Source of the DNA: Pararhizobium polonicum
Lineage (GTDB): Bacteria > Pseudomonadota > Alphaproteobacteria > Rhizobiales > Rhizobiaceae
DNA length: 64,000 bases
Direction: 5' to 3'
NCBI RefSeq assembly: GCF_001687365.1
Contig: NZ_LGLV01000014.1
Location: forward strand, 62,001 to 126,000
Shown: positions 35,068 through 44,872 of the stretch, one piece after another
Position numbering within the stretch: the first letter of the stretch is position 1
How the letters are laid out: each line of letters starts with the position of its first letter
The notes under the pieces: model-generated
The model's database searches: none
Seen by the model: only the letters and a program-made list of their open reading frames with translations
What the model was told of the DNA's origin: nothing
Made by a program: the position numbers and the translations under genes

Positions 35068-36324
35068 TCACTGCAATCGGGATTCCACCAAATGGTCTCG
35101 CTGTCGCAGTCGCGGGAACATAAGCGCCCAGGCTACAGAAATGGCCACAGTGCCCAGCCCTCCCAGCAGAATCGCCGGAACGAGCCCAAAAAGCGCGGCG
35201 GTGATACCCGATTCGAACTCGCCGAGTTCGTTGGACGCACCGACAAACAAGGAATTGACGGCGGCGACCCGTCCACGCATCGCATCCGGAGTATCGCTTT
35301 GGACAAGTGTTTGACGAATCACCACGCTAAACACATCGGAGGCCCCGATCAGCCATAGAATAGCAAGCGAGAGGTAAAGGTTGGTCGACAGGCCCAGAGC
35401 GATCGTCGCCATGCCGAAAATGGTTGTCGCGGTAAACAGCTTCATCCCCGCGTGCCGCTCGATCGGCCTGTAGGACAAAAACAGGCCCAGCATCATGGAG
35501 CCCAGCGCTGGCATCGACCGCAGGATTCCGAGGCTGAGAGGGCCGGCATGCAAGAGTTCACTCGCAATGATCGGAAGCAGTGCGGTTGCGCCTCCCAGCA
35601 AAACAGAGAACAGATCCAACGATATCGCTCCCAGGACGACAGGCCTTTGCCATATGAAAACCAGTCCGGAAAAGACATCCGACAGCTTGACGGGATCTCT
35701 CGGTGGCCCCTCGGAAGGTCGACGGATCATGAGATTTAACCCGCTTGCCACGAGGAAAAACAGAGCTGCACAGGCAAAAGGGGCCCATGGTCCGGCGACA
35801 TAGAGGAAGCCACCCAATGCAGGTCCCCCGACCGCGGCAAACTGTCCCGTGGTGGAGGACAGCCCGACCACCCGGCTGAATTGCTCGCGACGGACCAGAT
35901 TGGCGACCATGGCCTGGGCCGCCGGCCCGGCAAACCCTCTTGCAACGCCCGATACGATGAAAAGAGCATAGATGGGGGTAACAACAACACTCGGCAAAAG
36001 GACGATATAGACAAGCCCCAAGGACGTCAGACCGTTGACAACCAAACAGACTGCCATGATCACGCGCCTGTCATAGCGGTCGGCGGCGAGACCGGAGACC
36101 AATGTCAGCAGCAGTTTGGGCGCAAAGGCAGCAAGACCAACCAGGCCAAGCGCCCATGCGCTCCGCGTCACATCATAGATCAGCCAGCCAACGGCAACGT
36201 TGCCGATCTGGGTCGCAGAAACCCAGAGGAAGCGGCTTATCAAAAACAAGACGACATCTGGATTGGACAGCGGCGAGAGGTTGACTGGCAGAGTATCGCT
36301 CGCATGGTCCGACAATTCGTTCAC
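35068..36324 (-). CDS. MFS transporter, MFS_3/EntS-like (copy 2)
   Basis: An inner-membrane facilitator of about 418 residues with 12 predicted segments. SGLAADRYDRRVIMA after segment 2 and MRGRVAAVNSLFVGASNELGEFESG in the second half place it in the EntS-like exporter branch, like the gene at 29376. The start is uncertain: GTG at 36324 with AAGGA 11 bases upstream is preferred because it matches the family length; an ATG at 36396 has no ribosome site. It follows the fused TctA-TctB gene by 85 bases and may end that long operon. Substrate unknown. Confidence 0.8.
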   Translation of the reverse strand: MNELSDHASDTLPVNLSPLSNPDVVLFLISRFLWVSATQIGNVAVGWLIYDVTRSAWALGLVGLAAFAPKLLLTLVSGLAADRYDRRVIMAVCLVVNGLTSLGLVYIVLLPSVVVTPIYALFIVSGVARGFAGPAAQAMVANLVRREQFSRVVGLSSTTGQFAAVGGPALGGFLYVAGPWAPFACAALFFLVASGLNLMIRRPSEGPPRDPVKLSDVFSGLVFIWQRPVVLGAISLDLFSVLLGGATALLPIIASELLHAGPLSLGILRSMPALGSMMLGLFLSYRPIERHAGMKLFTATTIFGMATIALGLSTNLYLSLAILWLIGASDVFSVVIRQTLVQSDTPDAMRGRVAAVNSLFVGASNELGEFESGITAALFGLVPAILLGGLGTVAISVAWALMFPRLRQRDHLVESRLQ

Positions 36325-36409
36325 CTGTTCAGCAATCCTTGTTGCGCATCGGCATCGAACGCCTATCCACGCCGTTGGCATCAACAATAATCTCATACCA
36401 ACGGACTGT

Positions 36410-38482
36410 TTACATCGATGGAACCACCTGCAGGATTGGGATCAGCTGGCCGAAATACGTCTGCGGCCAAGCCAATGCCAGCAACTGGTCGAAAACGACA
36501 TAGACGAACAGTGTCATACCTGTCGCCATCGCCAGCACGAGGCTCCACCGTTCCCGTGCCTCCAGCCGCATGAAGGAAATGACGAACAGCGGGATGGTCG
36601 GCAGGATGCCGATCAATGCCATCGAGAACAGGAATGACAGCAGCCATGCACCGAAACGAAGGGCCCGACCCAGAATCTCCATATTGGAGAGACCTTCGTT
36701 TTCCTCGACAATGTCCATATGGAGAGCGGCACCAACATCGGCTTTGGCATCATCGAGCCCGGACGCAGGACGTGCACCGCGCCGAAACACCGCGTTCAGC
36801 AGGGAAAGACCAACTGCGGCAAGGGCAGTTCCCGTAACGATCCTGGGAACGAGCGATGTGGTGGAGGGCCAACCGACGGTCATGAAGATCAGATAGACGA
36901 GCCCGCAGATCAGGAGCAGAGGGAAAAGATCGGAGGGCGCGAAGCGGGCGCGTCCAAGTGCCGGCCCCTGCTGACCCTCGCCACGACGACGATCAAGCAG
37001 TGTGCGGATGAAAGGCCGCAATATGCCCAGCAGTGCGATCCCGAGGATGACGGCCACCATGGGATGAAGCAGCCAGTCGGCACCATAGAGACGGATCGAA
37101 ATAAACAGCTGTCTTTCGATGGTATCGCCGAGAACGACGCCGAGGATGAGCGGCGCACGCGGCCACCGCAGTCGCTTCATCGTCCAGCCGACGGTCCCGA
37201 ATACCAGGAGCGCGATCAGGTCGCCCCACTGGCGGGACCCCTCAAACGCACCGATGAAAATGATGCAGATGACGATCGGCAGGATCAGCGTGTAACGAAG
37301 CGTTGCAAGCCTGGCGAACTGGCTGCTGAAGGCGTAGCAAAGTCCGGCGCCGACGATATTGGCAATCGCTATGCTCCAGACCATGGAATAGGTGATGCTA
37401 AGGTTTTTCGTCAGCATGTCCGGGCCAGGGACAAGTCCCTGCGACAGGAAGGCGCCCAGAATGATGGCCATGCCGGCAGTACCTGGAATGCCAAAGGCGA
37501 TCATCGTGATCAGCGACCCGCCTTCCTTGGCGTTGTTGGCGCTCTCGGACGCGATGACGCCCCGCACATCGCCGGTTCCAAATGTTTTCTGTCCATCCTT
37601 GACCGAGCGTGCAGCGTGGGCGTAGGCGACCCAATCGACTACAGCTCCGCCAATACCGGGAATCGCGCCCAGCGACGTCCCGATCCAGCTACAGCGAAGG
37701 ATAAGCCACCAGTTTCTGAAACAATCGACCGCTCCCTCCCAGATCTTGTGGTTGACGTCGTGTTTCGGTTTACCCTGCAGGGAATGCCTCGCGATCGCCA
37801 TGTCGCACAGTTCCGGAAGGGCGAAGAGGCCGAGCGTCAGCGGCACGAGTGGGATCCCCTCCCAGAGGTAAAGGCTTTCGAACGTCCAGCGAAACGTGCC
37901 GGTCCGCGGCTCCGATCCGATCATTGAAATCATGATACCGATCGACGCTGCGGCAAGGCCGCGTAGTGGCGTGCTGCTGCTGAGTGCAGCGACCATGGAG
38001 AGGCCGAGGATGGAAATGGCAAGCATCTCCGGTGTGCCTATGTAAAGCATGATGGGACGAAGCACAGGAACAGCGAGGCCAAGCAACGCGGCGCCGAATA
38101 GCCCTCCCATCAGCGACGACATGTAGGCAGCGCTCAGTGCCCGGCCGGCCTCGCCGCGCTTGGCCATCGGCAAGCCGTCCAGCACCGTCGCGGCCGATCC
38201 GGCTCCCCCCGGCACCCCGAACAGAATGGCAGGGATAGGATCGCCGGTGGATGTCGTCGCCCCAAGCCCGAGCAGAAATGCGAAGGCGGTGTAGGGATCC
38301 ATGGTGAACGTAAAAGGCAGCAACAACGCCGTTCCGGCCAATCCGCCAATTCCTGGAATGATCCCCAGAATGACACCCAGAAATGCTGCGAAACACAGGA
38401 TCGCAAGACGCATGGGATCCATAATGATGATCAGCGCGTCCCAAGCCGCGGCCAACATACTGACACTGGTAGTGGCATCCAT
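36410..38482 (-). CDS. Fused TctA-TctB membrane component of a TTT transporter
   Basis: An inner-membrane protein of 690 residues. Residues 1 to about 500 are a complete TctA domain with GIIPGIGGLAG near 45 and the SAATVLDGLPMAKRGEAGRAL loop. After a polar linker rich in Arg, the last 150 residues contain four more membrane segments like the small TctB subunit. The two are normally separate genes, as in the second TTT set at 42843-44839. The start has AAGGA seven bases upstream. The matching binding protein lies 121 bases upstream. TTT systems import di- and tricarboxylates or aromatic acids by cation-coupled transport. Confidence 0.88.
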   Translation of the reverse strand: MDATTSVSMLAAAWDALIIIMDPMRLAILCFAAFLGVILGIIPGIGGLAGTALLLPFTFTMDPYTAFAFLLGLGATTSTGDPIPAILFGVPGGAGSAATVLDGLPMAKRGEAGRALSAAYMSSLMGGLFGAALLGLAVPVLRPIMLYIGTPEMLAISILGLSMVAALSSSTPLRGLAAASIGIMISMIGSEPRTGTFRWTFESLYLWEGIPLVPLTLGLFALPELCDMAIARHSLQGKPKHDVNHKIWEGAVDCFRNWWLILRCSWIGTSLGAIPGIGGAVVDWVAYAHAARSVKDGQKTFGTGDVRGVIASESANNAKEGGSLITMIAFGIPGTAGMAIILGAFLSQGLVPGPDMLTKNLSITYSMVWSIAIANIVGAGLCYAFSSQFARLATLRYTLILPIVICIIFIGAFEGSRQWGDLIALLVFGTVGWTMKRLRWPRAPLILGVVLGDTIERQLFISIRLYGADWLLHPMVAVILGIALLGILRPFIRTLLDRRRGEGQQGPALGRARFAPSDLFPLLLICGLVYLIFMTVGWPSTTSLVPRIVTGTALAAVGLSLLNAVFRRGARPASGLDDAKADVGAALHMDIVEENEGLSNMEILGRALRFGAWLLSFLFSMALIGILPTIPLFVISFMRLEARERWSLVLAMATGMTLFVYVVFDQLLALAWPQTYFGQLIPILQVVPSM

Positions 38483-38603
38483 AATCAAATCCTTGACTGA
38501 AAATACTGCGCAAGCTCGACAGTGCCGCGTTCTGACGAGACGCCGGGCCGCCAACGGTCGTCCGGCCGCAATCGCCGGCCGGACGTTGGCTGGAGCAATC
38601 AGA

Positions 38604-39638
38604 TTACTGCGGCTTCAGGAGAGTCTTGACCGACGCAACGACATCCTCTGGTGCGCTGTAAAGCTTATCGACGATGTCCTTGATTTCCTCGCCCTTCAGC
38701 AATTCGACCGTCGCATTCTGTTTGGCAAGCTCGGTCTTGAACTCCGGGTCCAGCGCTGCCGCTTCGAATGCGGTCCGCAGTGCTTCAAGGCGGTCGGCTG
38801 GAACCTCTGGCGGGGCAGCAACAGGCCGACCGGCCTGCAATGGAAGGAACATAAACTCGAACAGTGCCTTCGCCTTCGGATCCTTGACATAGTCGAGGAT
38901 CATCGGGACATTCGGGATTGCCTGGTTCCGCTCCACGCCCATCTGGGCGACAACGTTGATCTTGCCGTCGCGAAGCCAGCTGGCGTCGTTGCCGCTCAAC
39001 AGGCTGGTGACCGTCAGGGCTCTGCCCTGAACCTCGCCACGCTCCATCGCCAAAGCGATCTCGTCATTGCCCTTGTAACCCGGGACGATGTCGATCTTGC
39101 CGCCGAGATACTCGTTGATGATGGCCGGGAACGTCCGGTTCTCGTTGTTGAAGGATGTGGCCCCAATAGTCATCGGCTTGGTGAACAGGTCATCGATCGT
39201 CTTGACCTGCGCATTCTGCCACGTCACGAGCGCATAGGATTCCTTGTTCAAACTTCCGAGCCAGCTGACAGCCCGAGGATCGAAGGCGATTTTCTCCGCC
39301 GAGACCAGCGGCAAATACAGGTTGTTCCGCTGCAGCACGGCAACGACTGTCCCGTCGCGTGGTTCGCTGTTCTGCAATTGAGCCGCTGCTGCCAAGCCCC
39401 CCGCGCCCGGAATATTTGACACGATGACATTGGGTTGCCCCGGCAAGTGCTTGGAAAAATATTTGACGAAAGACCGCGCATAAAGATCTGCTCCGCCACC
39501 CGGCGATGCGCTGACGATCAGGGTGACGGTCTTGCCCTTGTAGAATTCCTCCGGATTCTCGGCGTGACCGGTACTCATGCAGAGCATCGTTGACATAAAA
39601 ACCAACGCAGACCTGCCTACAGTTTGTAGAAACCTCAT
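38604..39638 (-). CDS. TctC-type TTT transporter binding protein (set 1)
   Basis: A periplasmic solute-binding protein of the tripartite tricarboxylate transporter family (344 residues) with a signal peptide cut near STGHA. GKTVTLIVSASPGGGADLYAR near residues 35-55 is the family hallmark (binding strand and loop), followed by NIPGAGGLAAA. The start has GGGAGGAA upstream. It lies 50 bases after the MmgE/PrpD gene and before the fused membrane subunit. Ligand unknown: a carboxylic acid, possibly the one handled by the neighbouring enzymes. Confidence 0.92.
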   Translation of the reverse strand: MRFLQTVGRSALVFMSTMLCMSTGHAENPEEFYKGKTVTLIVSASPGGGADLYARSFVKYFSKHLPGQPNVIVSNIPGAGGLAAAAQLQNSEPRDGTVVAVLQRNNLYLPLVSAEKIAFDPRAVSWLGSLNKESYALVTWQNAQVKTIDDLFTKPMTIGATSFNNENRTFPAIINEYLGGKIDIVPGYKGNDEIALAMERGEVQGRALTVTSLLSGNDASWLRDGKINVVAQMGVERNQAIPNVPMILDYVKDPKAKALFEFMFLPLQAGRPVAAPPEVPADRLEALRTAFEAAALDPEFKTELAKQNATVELLKGEEIKDIVDKLYSAPEDVVASVKTLLKPQ

Positions 39639-39688
39639 TTCATTCCTCCCTGTTAAACACGACTGGCATCAAGCAGCCTACCGGCTGC

Positions 39689-41113
39689 TCACGCCCTGGC
39701 GTGGGATGCTATCATCCCCATGATCGGGGTGATGGACGTCTGATGACGCAAGTCGAGCAAAGCGTCGGCGAGACGGGTCTGCTCCTCGCGATTCATGAAT
39801 TCACTGGTGATATTGACGAATTTCTCGATGACGGGACCTTGGTTCAGTCCACGATCCGCAAACGAGTGCCCTGGCGGGAAAAGGCACTCGGTCTCGACTG
39901 TCTCGCCGCCCGCGAGGTGGACCTTGAGCTGGCACGGCATCGCGCCGGGCGCCCGTTGGCCAAGTTCTTCGGAAACCGAGAGCCTGACCTTGGCGGTCAG
40001 CGCTTTGGTCGCCGGCTCGTTCCAGCGCTCATTGGCGAATTGCCTGGGCGTAAGCTCGCCATCGATCAATACCACCGCCGGCAGGAACGTAAAACTGTGG
40101 TCCGCCGTCTCGCGGGTCGATGGGGTCAGCCTGGGAACTTCCGCCTGCTGCTTCCTGATGATGGGCAGGTCGGCCATGATAACGTCGATGGCCTCAATCC
40201 GGTCTATGCGGTCCTTCAGTCTTGCATGCGCATCGAGTGCTGCGACCACCTCCGATTGGGCCGTGCCGATACAGGCGAAAGTCTTTACATGGGAATTCAT
40301 GATGTAAAGCGAATCCTCGACGGGTGCCCACAGGCCTGCAAGACCGCGCGACGGATCGAAGACCGACTCCAGGCCCCATTTGTGGTCGAGAATCTGCCTG
40401 GGACCGGTCATGCCCTTGGCGGCCAAAAGCGCGGACTGCACACCCTGCTGCGCCGTAAAGGCGCCGACCATGTTCTTTGCGCCCGAAAGTTCGCCGTAGC
40501 GCACGATCGACGGGGTCACGCAGCGCGCTGCCGCAAGGGCCAGCGCGTTTGTCTGCTGAACGGTATCGAGTTTCAAAAGGCGGCCAGCCATGGCCGCAGT
40601 AACGAGCCCCGAGGCACTGGTCCCATCCCAGACCGAGGAATAGGGCATGAGGTTGCGCAGCCGGCGGAACAGTTCATACCCCATCATGATGGCGGTGAGC
40701 ACGTCACGGCCGGGAGAGCCAAGCATCTCGCCGACAGCAAGTGCCGCCGCGAGGCTGTCGCTGCAATGGCCACCGACATGCAGTTTACCTTCCTTCATGA
40801 TAAACTGGACGTCATTAAAATCGAGGGAGCGCACCAGCGCGCAGTTCAGCAATGTCGCATTGAGAACCGAGGTGCGGAACGGAAAGCCGATGGCGGTGCA
40901 GGTCGGGTTGCCGCCCAGTTCCTGAACCAGCTCGGCGACGCGAAGCGGCGAACCGGCATCACGACTGGCAAAGGCGCAGCCGATCGAATCCAGAGTGATC
41001 AGTTCCGCCTGACGCAAGGCAAGGTTTGTGACATAGGCGTCTTCGGTCTTCAGCGTCCAGGCGGCCAACCTGGCAATGGACGAGGCCTCAAGCTTTGGTG
41101 TGTGTTCGTTCAT
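39689..41113 (-). CDS. MmgE/PrpD-family protein (copy 2)
   Basis: A 474-residue relative of 2-methylcitrate dehydratase and cis-aconitate decarboxylase. It shows LITLDSIGCAFASRDAG near residue 38, LDFNDVQ near 96 in place of the usual ANG-HA-D motif region, and GAKNMVGAFTAQQGVQSALLAAKGMTG near 208. It is clearly different from the copy at 27875. It sits between the thiamine-diphosphate enzyme and a TctC gene in one operon, so it probably acts on the transported carboxylate. cis-Aconitate, the product of the nearby TcuA-type enzyme, is one candidate substrate, but this is speculation. Confidence 0.83.
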   Translation of the reverse strand: MNEHTPKLEASSIARLAAWTLKTEDAYVTNLALRQAELITLDSIGCAFASRDAGSPLRVAELVQELGGNPTCTAIGFPFRTSVLNATLLNCALVRSLDFNDVQFIMKEGKLHVGGHCSDSLAAALAVGEMLGSPGRDVLTAIMMGYELFRRLRNLMPYSSVWDGTSASGLVTAAMAGRLLKLDTVQQTNALALAAARCVTPSIVRYGELSGAKNMVGAFTAQQGVQSALLAAKGMTGPRQILDHKWGLESVFDPSRGLAGLWAPVEDSLYIMNSHVKTFACIGTAQSEVVAALDAHARLKDRIDRIEAIDVIMADLPIIRKQQAEVPRLTPSTRETADHSFTFLPAVVLIDGELTPRQFANERWNEPATKALTAKVRLSVSEELGQRAPGAMPCQLKVHLAGGETVETECLFPPGHSFADRGLNQGPVIEKFVNITSEFMNREEQTRLADALLDLRHQTSITPIMGMIASHARA

Positions 41114-41175
41114 AGACTTCTTTCGCTTTCCATTTTAGGCGCTTGCAGCACCAATCGAGTTTCCAAAATGTTGGA

Positions 41176-42846
41176 TCATTTGTGAACGTGAGCCCGCATA
41201 ACGGGCGTCGTCACGTTGTCGGCAATATGGATGTCCCAGAGCTCGGCCTGATCGGCGGTTCGGAACGCTTCGAACAATGCCGGAAACTGATCGAGCTCAT
41301 GGATCTTTGCACCGCGCAGGCCAAAGCCGCGCGCCATGGCGGATAGATCACCGCGACCGAACACGGCGCCCTCATCGCTGATACCATCCGCCCGCATCTT
41401 GTGAATTTCGGAACCGTATGCCCCGTCGTTCAGCACGCATATCAGCAGCCTGAGGCCGAGCCTGCGGACCGTTTCGAGTTCCTGCGCATGCATCATCAAA
41501 CTGCCGTCGCCGTCGATCAGAACGACCGTCTTCTCCGGCTTGGCAACGGCAACACCGATGGCATAGGAAAGGCCGTTTCCGATCGCGCCGAATTCCCGGA
41601 TGACATTGAAATTCTCGGGCTTCCGGCCGCGCAATTGTGCCGCGAAATATGCGCAATGCCCCGAACTGTTGACGATCTCCCAATCCTTTGGAATGACCAT
41701 ATCGATTGCGGCGACCGCATCGCGTGGGTCGATGAGACCAGGTTGGGTCGCAAACTCGGTGCCGTCCGCCGTCAGATCGGCGATTTCGGTCGCGATCGCA
41801 GCAGTTCGCCAGCCGGGATCGAGGCGATCCGAAGGCAAACGGTCGATAATGGCGCGCAGACCTTCTCCCGCATCGGCGTGCAGGTAGATATCCGCGGCTT
41901 TGCGTCCATGTTTCAAGCCGACCGGTCTCGTATCGATCTGGATCACCTTCGCATTCTGGAACAGCCTGCCGCTGTCAGCCGTAAAATAGCTCAGGCTGGC
42001 GCCGACGCAGACGAGAAGGTCCGTCTCGTGAAGAAGCGTCTTGCCGGCCGCTCTGGCATAGCCGCCGGAAATGCCGATGCCGAAGGGATGATGATCGAAC
42101 ATCCCGCGCGTCGGCAGGGTCGTCGCCAGCATGCCGCCGCAAGCGTCGGCAAGCTCTTCGCACGCCGCGCGCGCGCCAGCGTGCAACGCGCCCTTGCCTG
42201 CGAGGACCACGATTTTCCTGGCTGTTGCTATTGCAGCAACTGCTTTGCCGACGTCCTCGGGATTGGGCAGAATTTTCGAGAAGTGGGGGATAAAACCTGC
42301 GGATGGTTTGTAGGAGAATGATGCGCCCAACGACTGCTGCTGAAGGTCCAGCGGAACGCCGAGAACCACTGGCCGGCGTTCTGTGCGTGCGACAAAGAAC
42401 GCATCGCGGACGTAGTCGGTCATGCGCGCCAGACTACGCCCGGCGATATAATGCGCCCCTGTCGCCGTGACCAGCGGTGCCTGGTCGATAGACTGATTGT
42501 AGAAAGCGGCCTTGATCGGCCCTTCGCCTGCAAACACCACCAGAGGCACGCGAGCCTGAACCGCCGTGGCAAGAGCCGTCATCGTCTGCGTCAGGCCTGG
42601 GCCACACGTGACAGACGCGACGCCGACGTTGCCGGTCGCATTGCTGTACATGGTTGCCATGGCGCAGGCACAATGCTCGTGCCGGGCATAGACGCCCCGC
42701 ACACCCAAGGTCGTCAGGCTTGCTGCCCAGTGCATATTGCCGTCGCCAAGCAGGGCAAAAAGCACATTCGTTCCCTCCGCGTGAAACGCCGATGCTAGCG
42801 CTTCGTACACGAACGGGTACGGAGAAATATCACTTGGTCGGGTCAT
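41176..42846 (-). CDS. Thiamine-diphosphate-dependent enzyme (acetolactate-synthase-like)
   Basis: A three-domain ThDP enzyme of 556 residues: PYR domain with activating glutamate E57 in ARHEHCA, a central domain around 190-330, and PP domain with the cofactor motif GDG at 446 to ND at 473-474. The superfamily includes acetolactate synthase, benzoylformate and sulfopyruvate decarboxylases and oxalyl-CoA decarboxylase. The absence of an accessory small subunit suggests a decarboxylase or lyase rather than acetolactate synthase. The ATG overlaps the TctA stop (ATGA), directly coupling it to the TTT transporter, so a 2-oxo acid derived from the imported acid is a likely substrate (inference). 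Confidence 0.84.
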   Translation of the reverse strand: MTRPSDISPYPFVYEALASAFHAEGTNVLFALLGDGNMHWAASLTTLGVRGVYARHEHCACAMATMYSNATGNVGVASVTCGPGLTQTMTALATAVQARVPLVVFAGEGPIKAAFYNQSIDQAPLVTATGAHYIAGRSLARMTDYVRDAFFVARTERRPVVLGVPLDLQQQSLGASFSYKPSAGFIPHFSKILPNPEDVGKAVAAIATARKIVVLAGKGALHAGARAACEELADACGGMLATTLPTRGMFDHHPFGIGISGGYARAAGKTLLHETDLLVCVGASLSYFTADSGRLFQNAKVIQIDTRPVGLKHGRKAADIYLHADAGEGLRAIIDRLPSDRLDPGWRTAAIATEIADLTADGTEFATQPGLIDPRDAVAAIDMVIPKDWEIVNSSGHCAYFAAQLRGRKPENFNVIREFGAIGNGLSYAIGVAVAKPEKTVVLIDGDGSLMMHAQELETVRRLGLRLLICVLNDGAYGSEIHKMRADGISDEGAVFGRGDLSAMARGFGLRGAKIHELDQFPALFEAFRTADQAELWDIHIADNVTTPVMRAHVHK

Positions 42847-44342
42847 TGTGCTCCATGCTCCGAAGATTGGCGGCGCCACGGGATAAAGGGGATGGCGAAA
42901 ACCAGAACACTGAGAAAAAGCAGGCTTGCCGCGATGGGACTGCCTACCAGGAAGCCGAGATCGCCCCCCGAGATAGTCATCGACTGGCGTAGGGATTTTT
43001 CCAGCAGGCTACCCAGAATGATGGACAGAACGAGTGGCGGAATCGGAATACTCAGCTTGCGCATGACGTATCCCAGCGCTCCAAACCCCAGAGCCAGGTA
43101 AAGTTCGACCATGCTTTCATTCAGCGAATAGACGCCGATGCCGGCAACAACGAGGACGAGCGGCATCAGGATGCCAGCCGGAACATAGAGGATGCGTACG
43201 AAGAGCATGATCAGCGGCAAGTTCAAAACGAAGAGGATGACGTTGCCGATATACATGCTGTCGATCAGCCCCCAGACGACGTCGGGGTTCTTCGCGAACA
43301 GTTCGGGGCCGGGCTGGATACCATAGATCAGGAACGCGCCGAGCAGAATGGCAGTCGATGCGGACCCGGGCAGCCCGAGTGCCAGGAGAGGCACGAAAGC
43401 GCCCGTGGCGGCGGCGTTGTTGGCCGTTTCAGGGCCTGCCACGCCCTCGATCATTCCCGTACCGAATAGTTCCGGCTGTTTCGATAGCCCACGCTCAAGG
43501 CTATAGGACAGGATGGTGGCTATGGTAGCGCCACCGCCCGGCAAGATCCCCTTAAAGAAACCGATGAGACTGCCTCGCAGGATCGGCATGCGGGAACGGC
43601 GCCATTCTTCACGGGTGAGCCATAACGAACCGCTGACGCCGACAATCTGGGTCTCGCCCTTCATCACCTGTTCCAAGGTAACGAGAACCTCCGAAATAGC
43701 GAAAAGGCCCACTGCTGCAACGATGAAGCCGACACCGTCCTGCAGTTCGAGAACACCAGCGGTAAAACGCGCGGTACCGCTCTGCAAATCGATGCCGATG
43801 GACGAAAGCATCAGGCCGAGAAAAACCGCGAAGGCCGCTTTCGGCAGCGATGATCCCGTCAACGACGTGACCGACGCCATCGAGAACAGCAATAGCGCGA
43901 AATATTCGGCCGGGCCGATCTTCAAGGCAAAGTGCGACAGCGGCACCGCCAGCAAGCTCAACAAAATGACGCTGATCGTTCCTGCGATGAATGAACCGAT
44001 CGCCGATACCGCGAGTGCCGCACCGCCACGGCCATTCTGGGCCATCCGGTAGCCGTCCAGCGTCGTCATGATCGACGAGGCCTCACCCGGTGTGTTGATC
44101 AGGATGGAGGTGGTGGAACCACCATATTGCGCGCCGTAATAAAGACCAGCCAGCATGATGATTGCCGATGCCGGCTCCATGCCGAACGTTGCCGGGATAA
44201 GCAAAGCCATTCCCGCTGCCGGGCCAAGGCCAGGCAACACGCCCACCACGGTGCCCATAATGCAGCCAAGGAATGCGTAGCCCAGATTGACAGGGGCGAG
44301 CGCAACCGCAAAGCCATCGAGAAAGGACGTAAAATGCTCCAT
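42843..44342 (-). CDS. TctA-type TTT transporter large membrane subunit (set 2)
   Basis: An inner-membrane protein of 499 residues with about 11-12 segments and the TctA motifs [11 protein letters not shown] near residue 37 and [25 protein letters not shown] near 84-108. The repeat-like second half has [13 protein letters not shown]. Standard length, unlike the fused protein at 36410. Its start is six bases after the TctB stop and its own stop overlaps the ThDP-enzyme start. Confidence 0.93.
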   Translation of the reverse strand: MEHFTSFLDGFAVALAPVNLGYAFLGCIMGTVVGVLPGLGPAAGMALLIPATFGMEPASAIIMLAGLYYGAQYGGSTTSILINTPGEASSIMTTLDGYRMAQNGRGGAALAVSAIGSFIAGTISVILLSLLAVPLSHFALKIGPAEYFALLLFSMASVTSLTGSSLPKAAFAVFLGLMLSSIGIDLQSGTARFTAGVLELQDGVGFIVAAVGLFAISEVLVTLEQVMKGETQIVGVSGSLWLTREEWRRSRMPILRGSLIGFFKGILPGGGATIATILSYSLERGLSKQPELFGTGMIEGVAGPETANNAAATGAFVPLLALGLPGSASTAILLGAFLIYGIQPGPELFAKNPDVVWGLIDSMYIGNVILFVLNLPLIMLFVRILYVPAGILMPLVLVVAGIGVYSLNESMVELYLALGFGALGYVMRKLSIPIPPLVLSIILGSLLEKSLRQSMTISGGDLGFLVGSPIAASLLFLSVLVFAIPFIPWRRQSSEHGAQ

Positions 44343-44347
44343 ATCAT

Positions 44348-44839
44348 CTATCCCATTGCCAGGATGCCGACAGGCAGCCTGGCCCCAAGAAGCGTCGCGA
44401 GCAGCACATAAGCAGCGATCGGAAAGAGGGTCGCGACAGCCAGGTTCACCAACCAGCGTCGATGATTCGTGAACGACAGGAAAGCCAAGAGAAATAGGCC
44501 CGTCGACAGAATAAAACCCAACCGCTCAAGCAGGAGGTAATAGCCAGTGAGGAGACACAGCGTCAGAACGGCAGTGCCCGTTAGTCCGCCGTCAGCGTTG
44601 CGGGTCTCTGTCGAAGAAACGTCGGCATTACGCCTTGTTTGCACGATCACATGTTCGAACAGGAGCGCGATACAAGAAAGACCCAACCCCGCCGCAATGA
44701 GATAGGGAACCGCGCGCGGCCCCATGGGATCGCTAAAGGCCGGTGTCCGGAGCTGTGAGGCCAAAACTGCATAGCCGACAACAAAAATGCTTCCAACAGC
44801 AGCTAGGATTAGCCGCGATCTCCCTGCCATCATGGACAT
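44348..44839 (-). CDS. TctB-type TTT transporter small membrane subunit (set 2)
   Basis: A 163-residue integral membrane protein with four segments and the family's weak sequence conservation. Position between TctC and TctA genes and size make the assignment firm. MGPRAVPYLIAAGLG near residue 39 is a typical first-loop segment. The ribosome site is weak, suggesting coupling from the upstream gene 33 bases away. Confidence 0.88.
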   Translation of the reverse strand: MSMMAGRSRLILAAVGSIFVVGYAVLASQLRTPAFSDPMGPRAVPYLIAAGLGLSCIALLFEHVIVQTRRNADVSSTETRNADGGLTGTAVLTLCLLTGYYLLLERLGFILSTGLFLLAFLSFTNHRRWLVNLAVATLFPIAAYVLLATLLGARLPVGILAMG

Positions 44840-44872
44840 TGCCGTTCACCGTATTCGTTGTGGGATCGAGGC

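Noticed and set aside
36719..37927. Plus-strand frame of 402 codons
   Set aside because: Antisense to the membrane-spanning TctA-TctB gene; the translation is highly polar and lacks any motif.
39701..41185. Plus-strand frame of 494 codons
   Set aside because: Antisense to the MmgE/PrpD gene, which has the family motifs and fits the operon.
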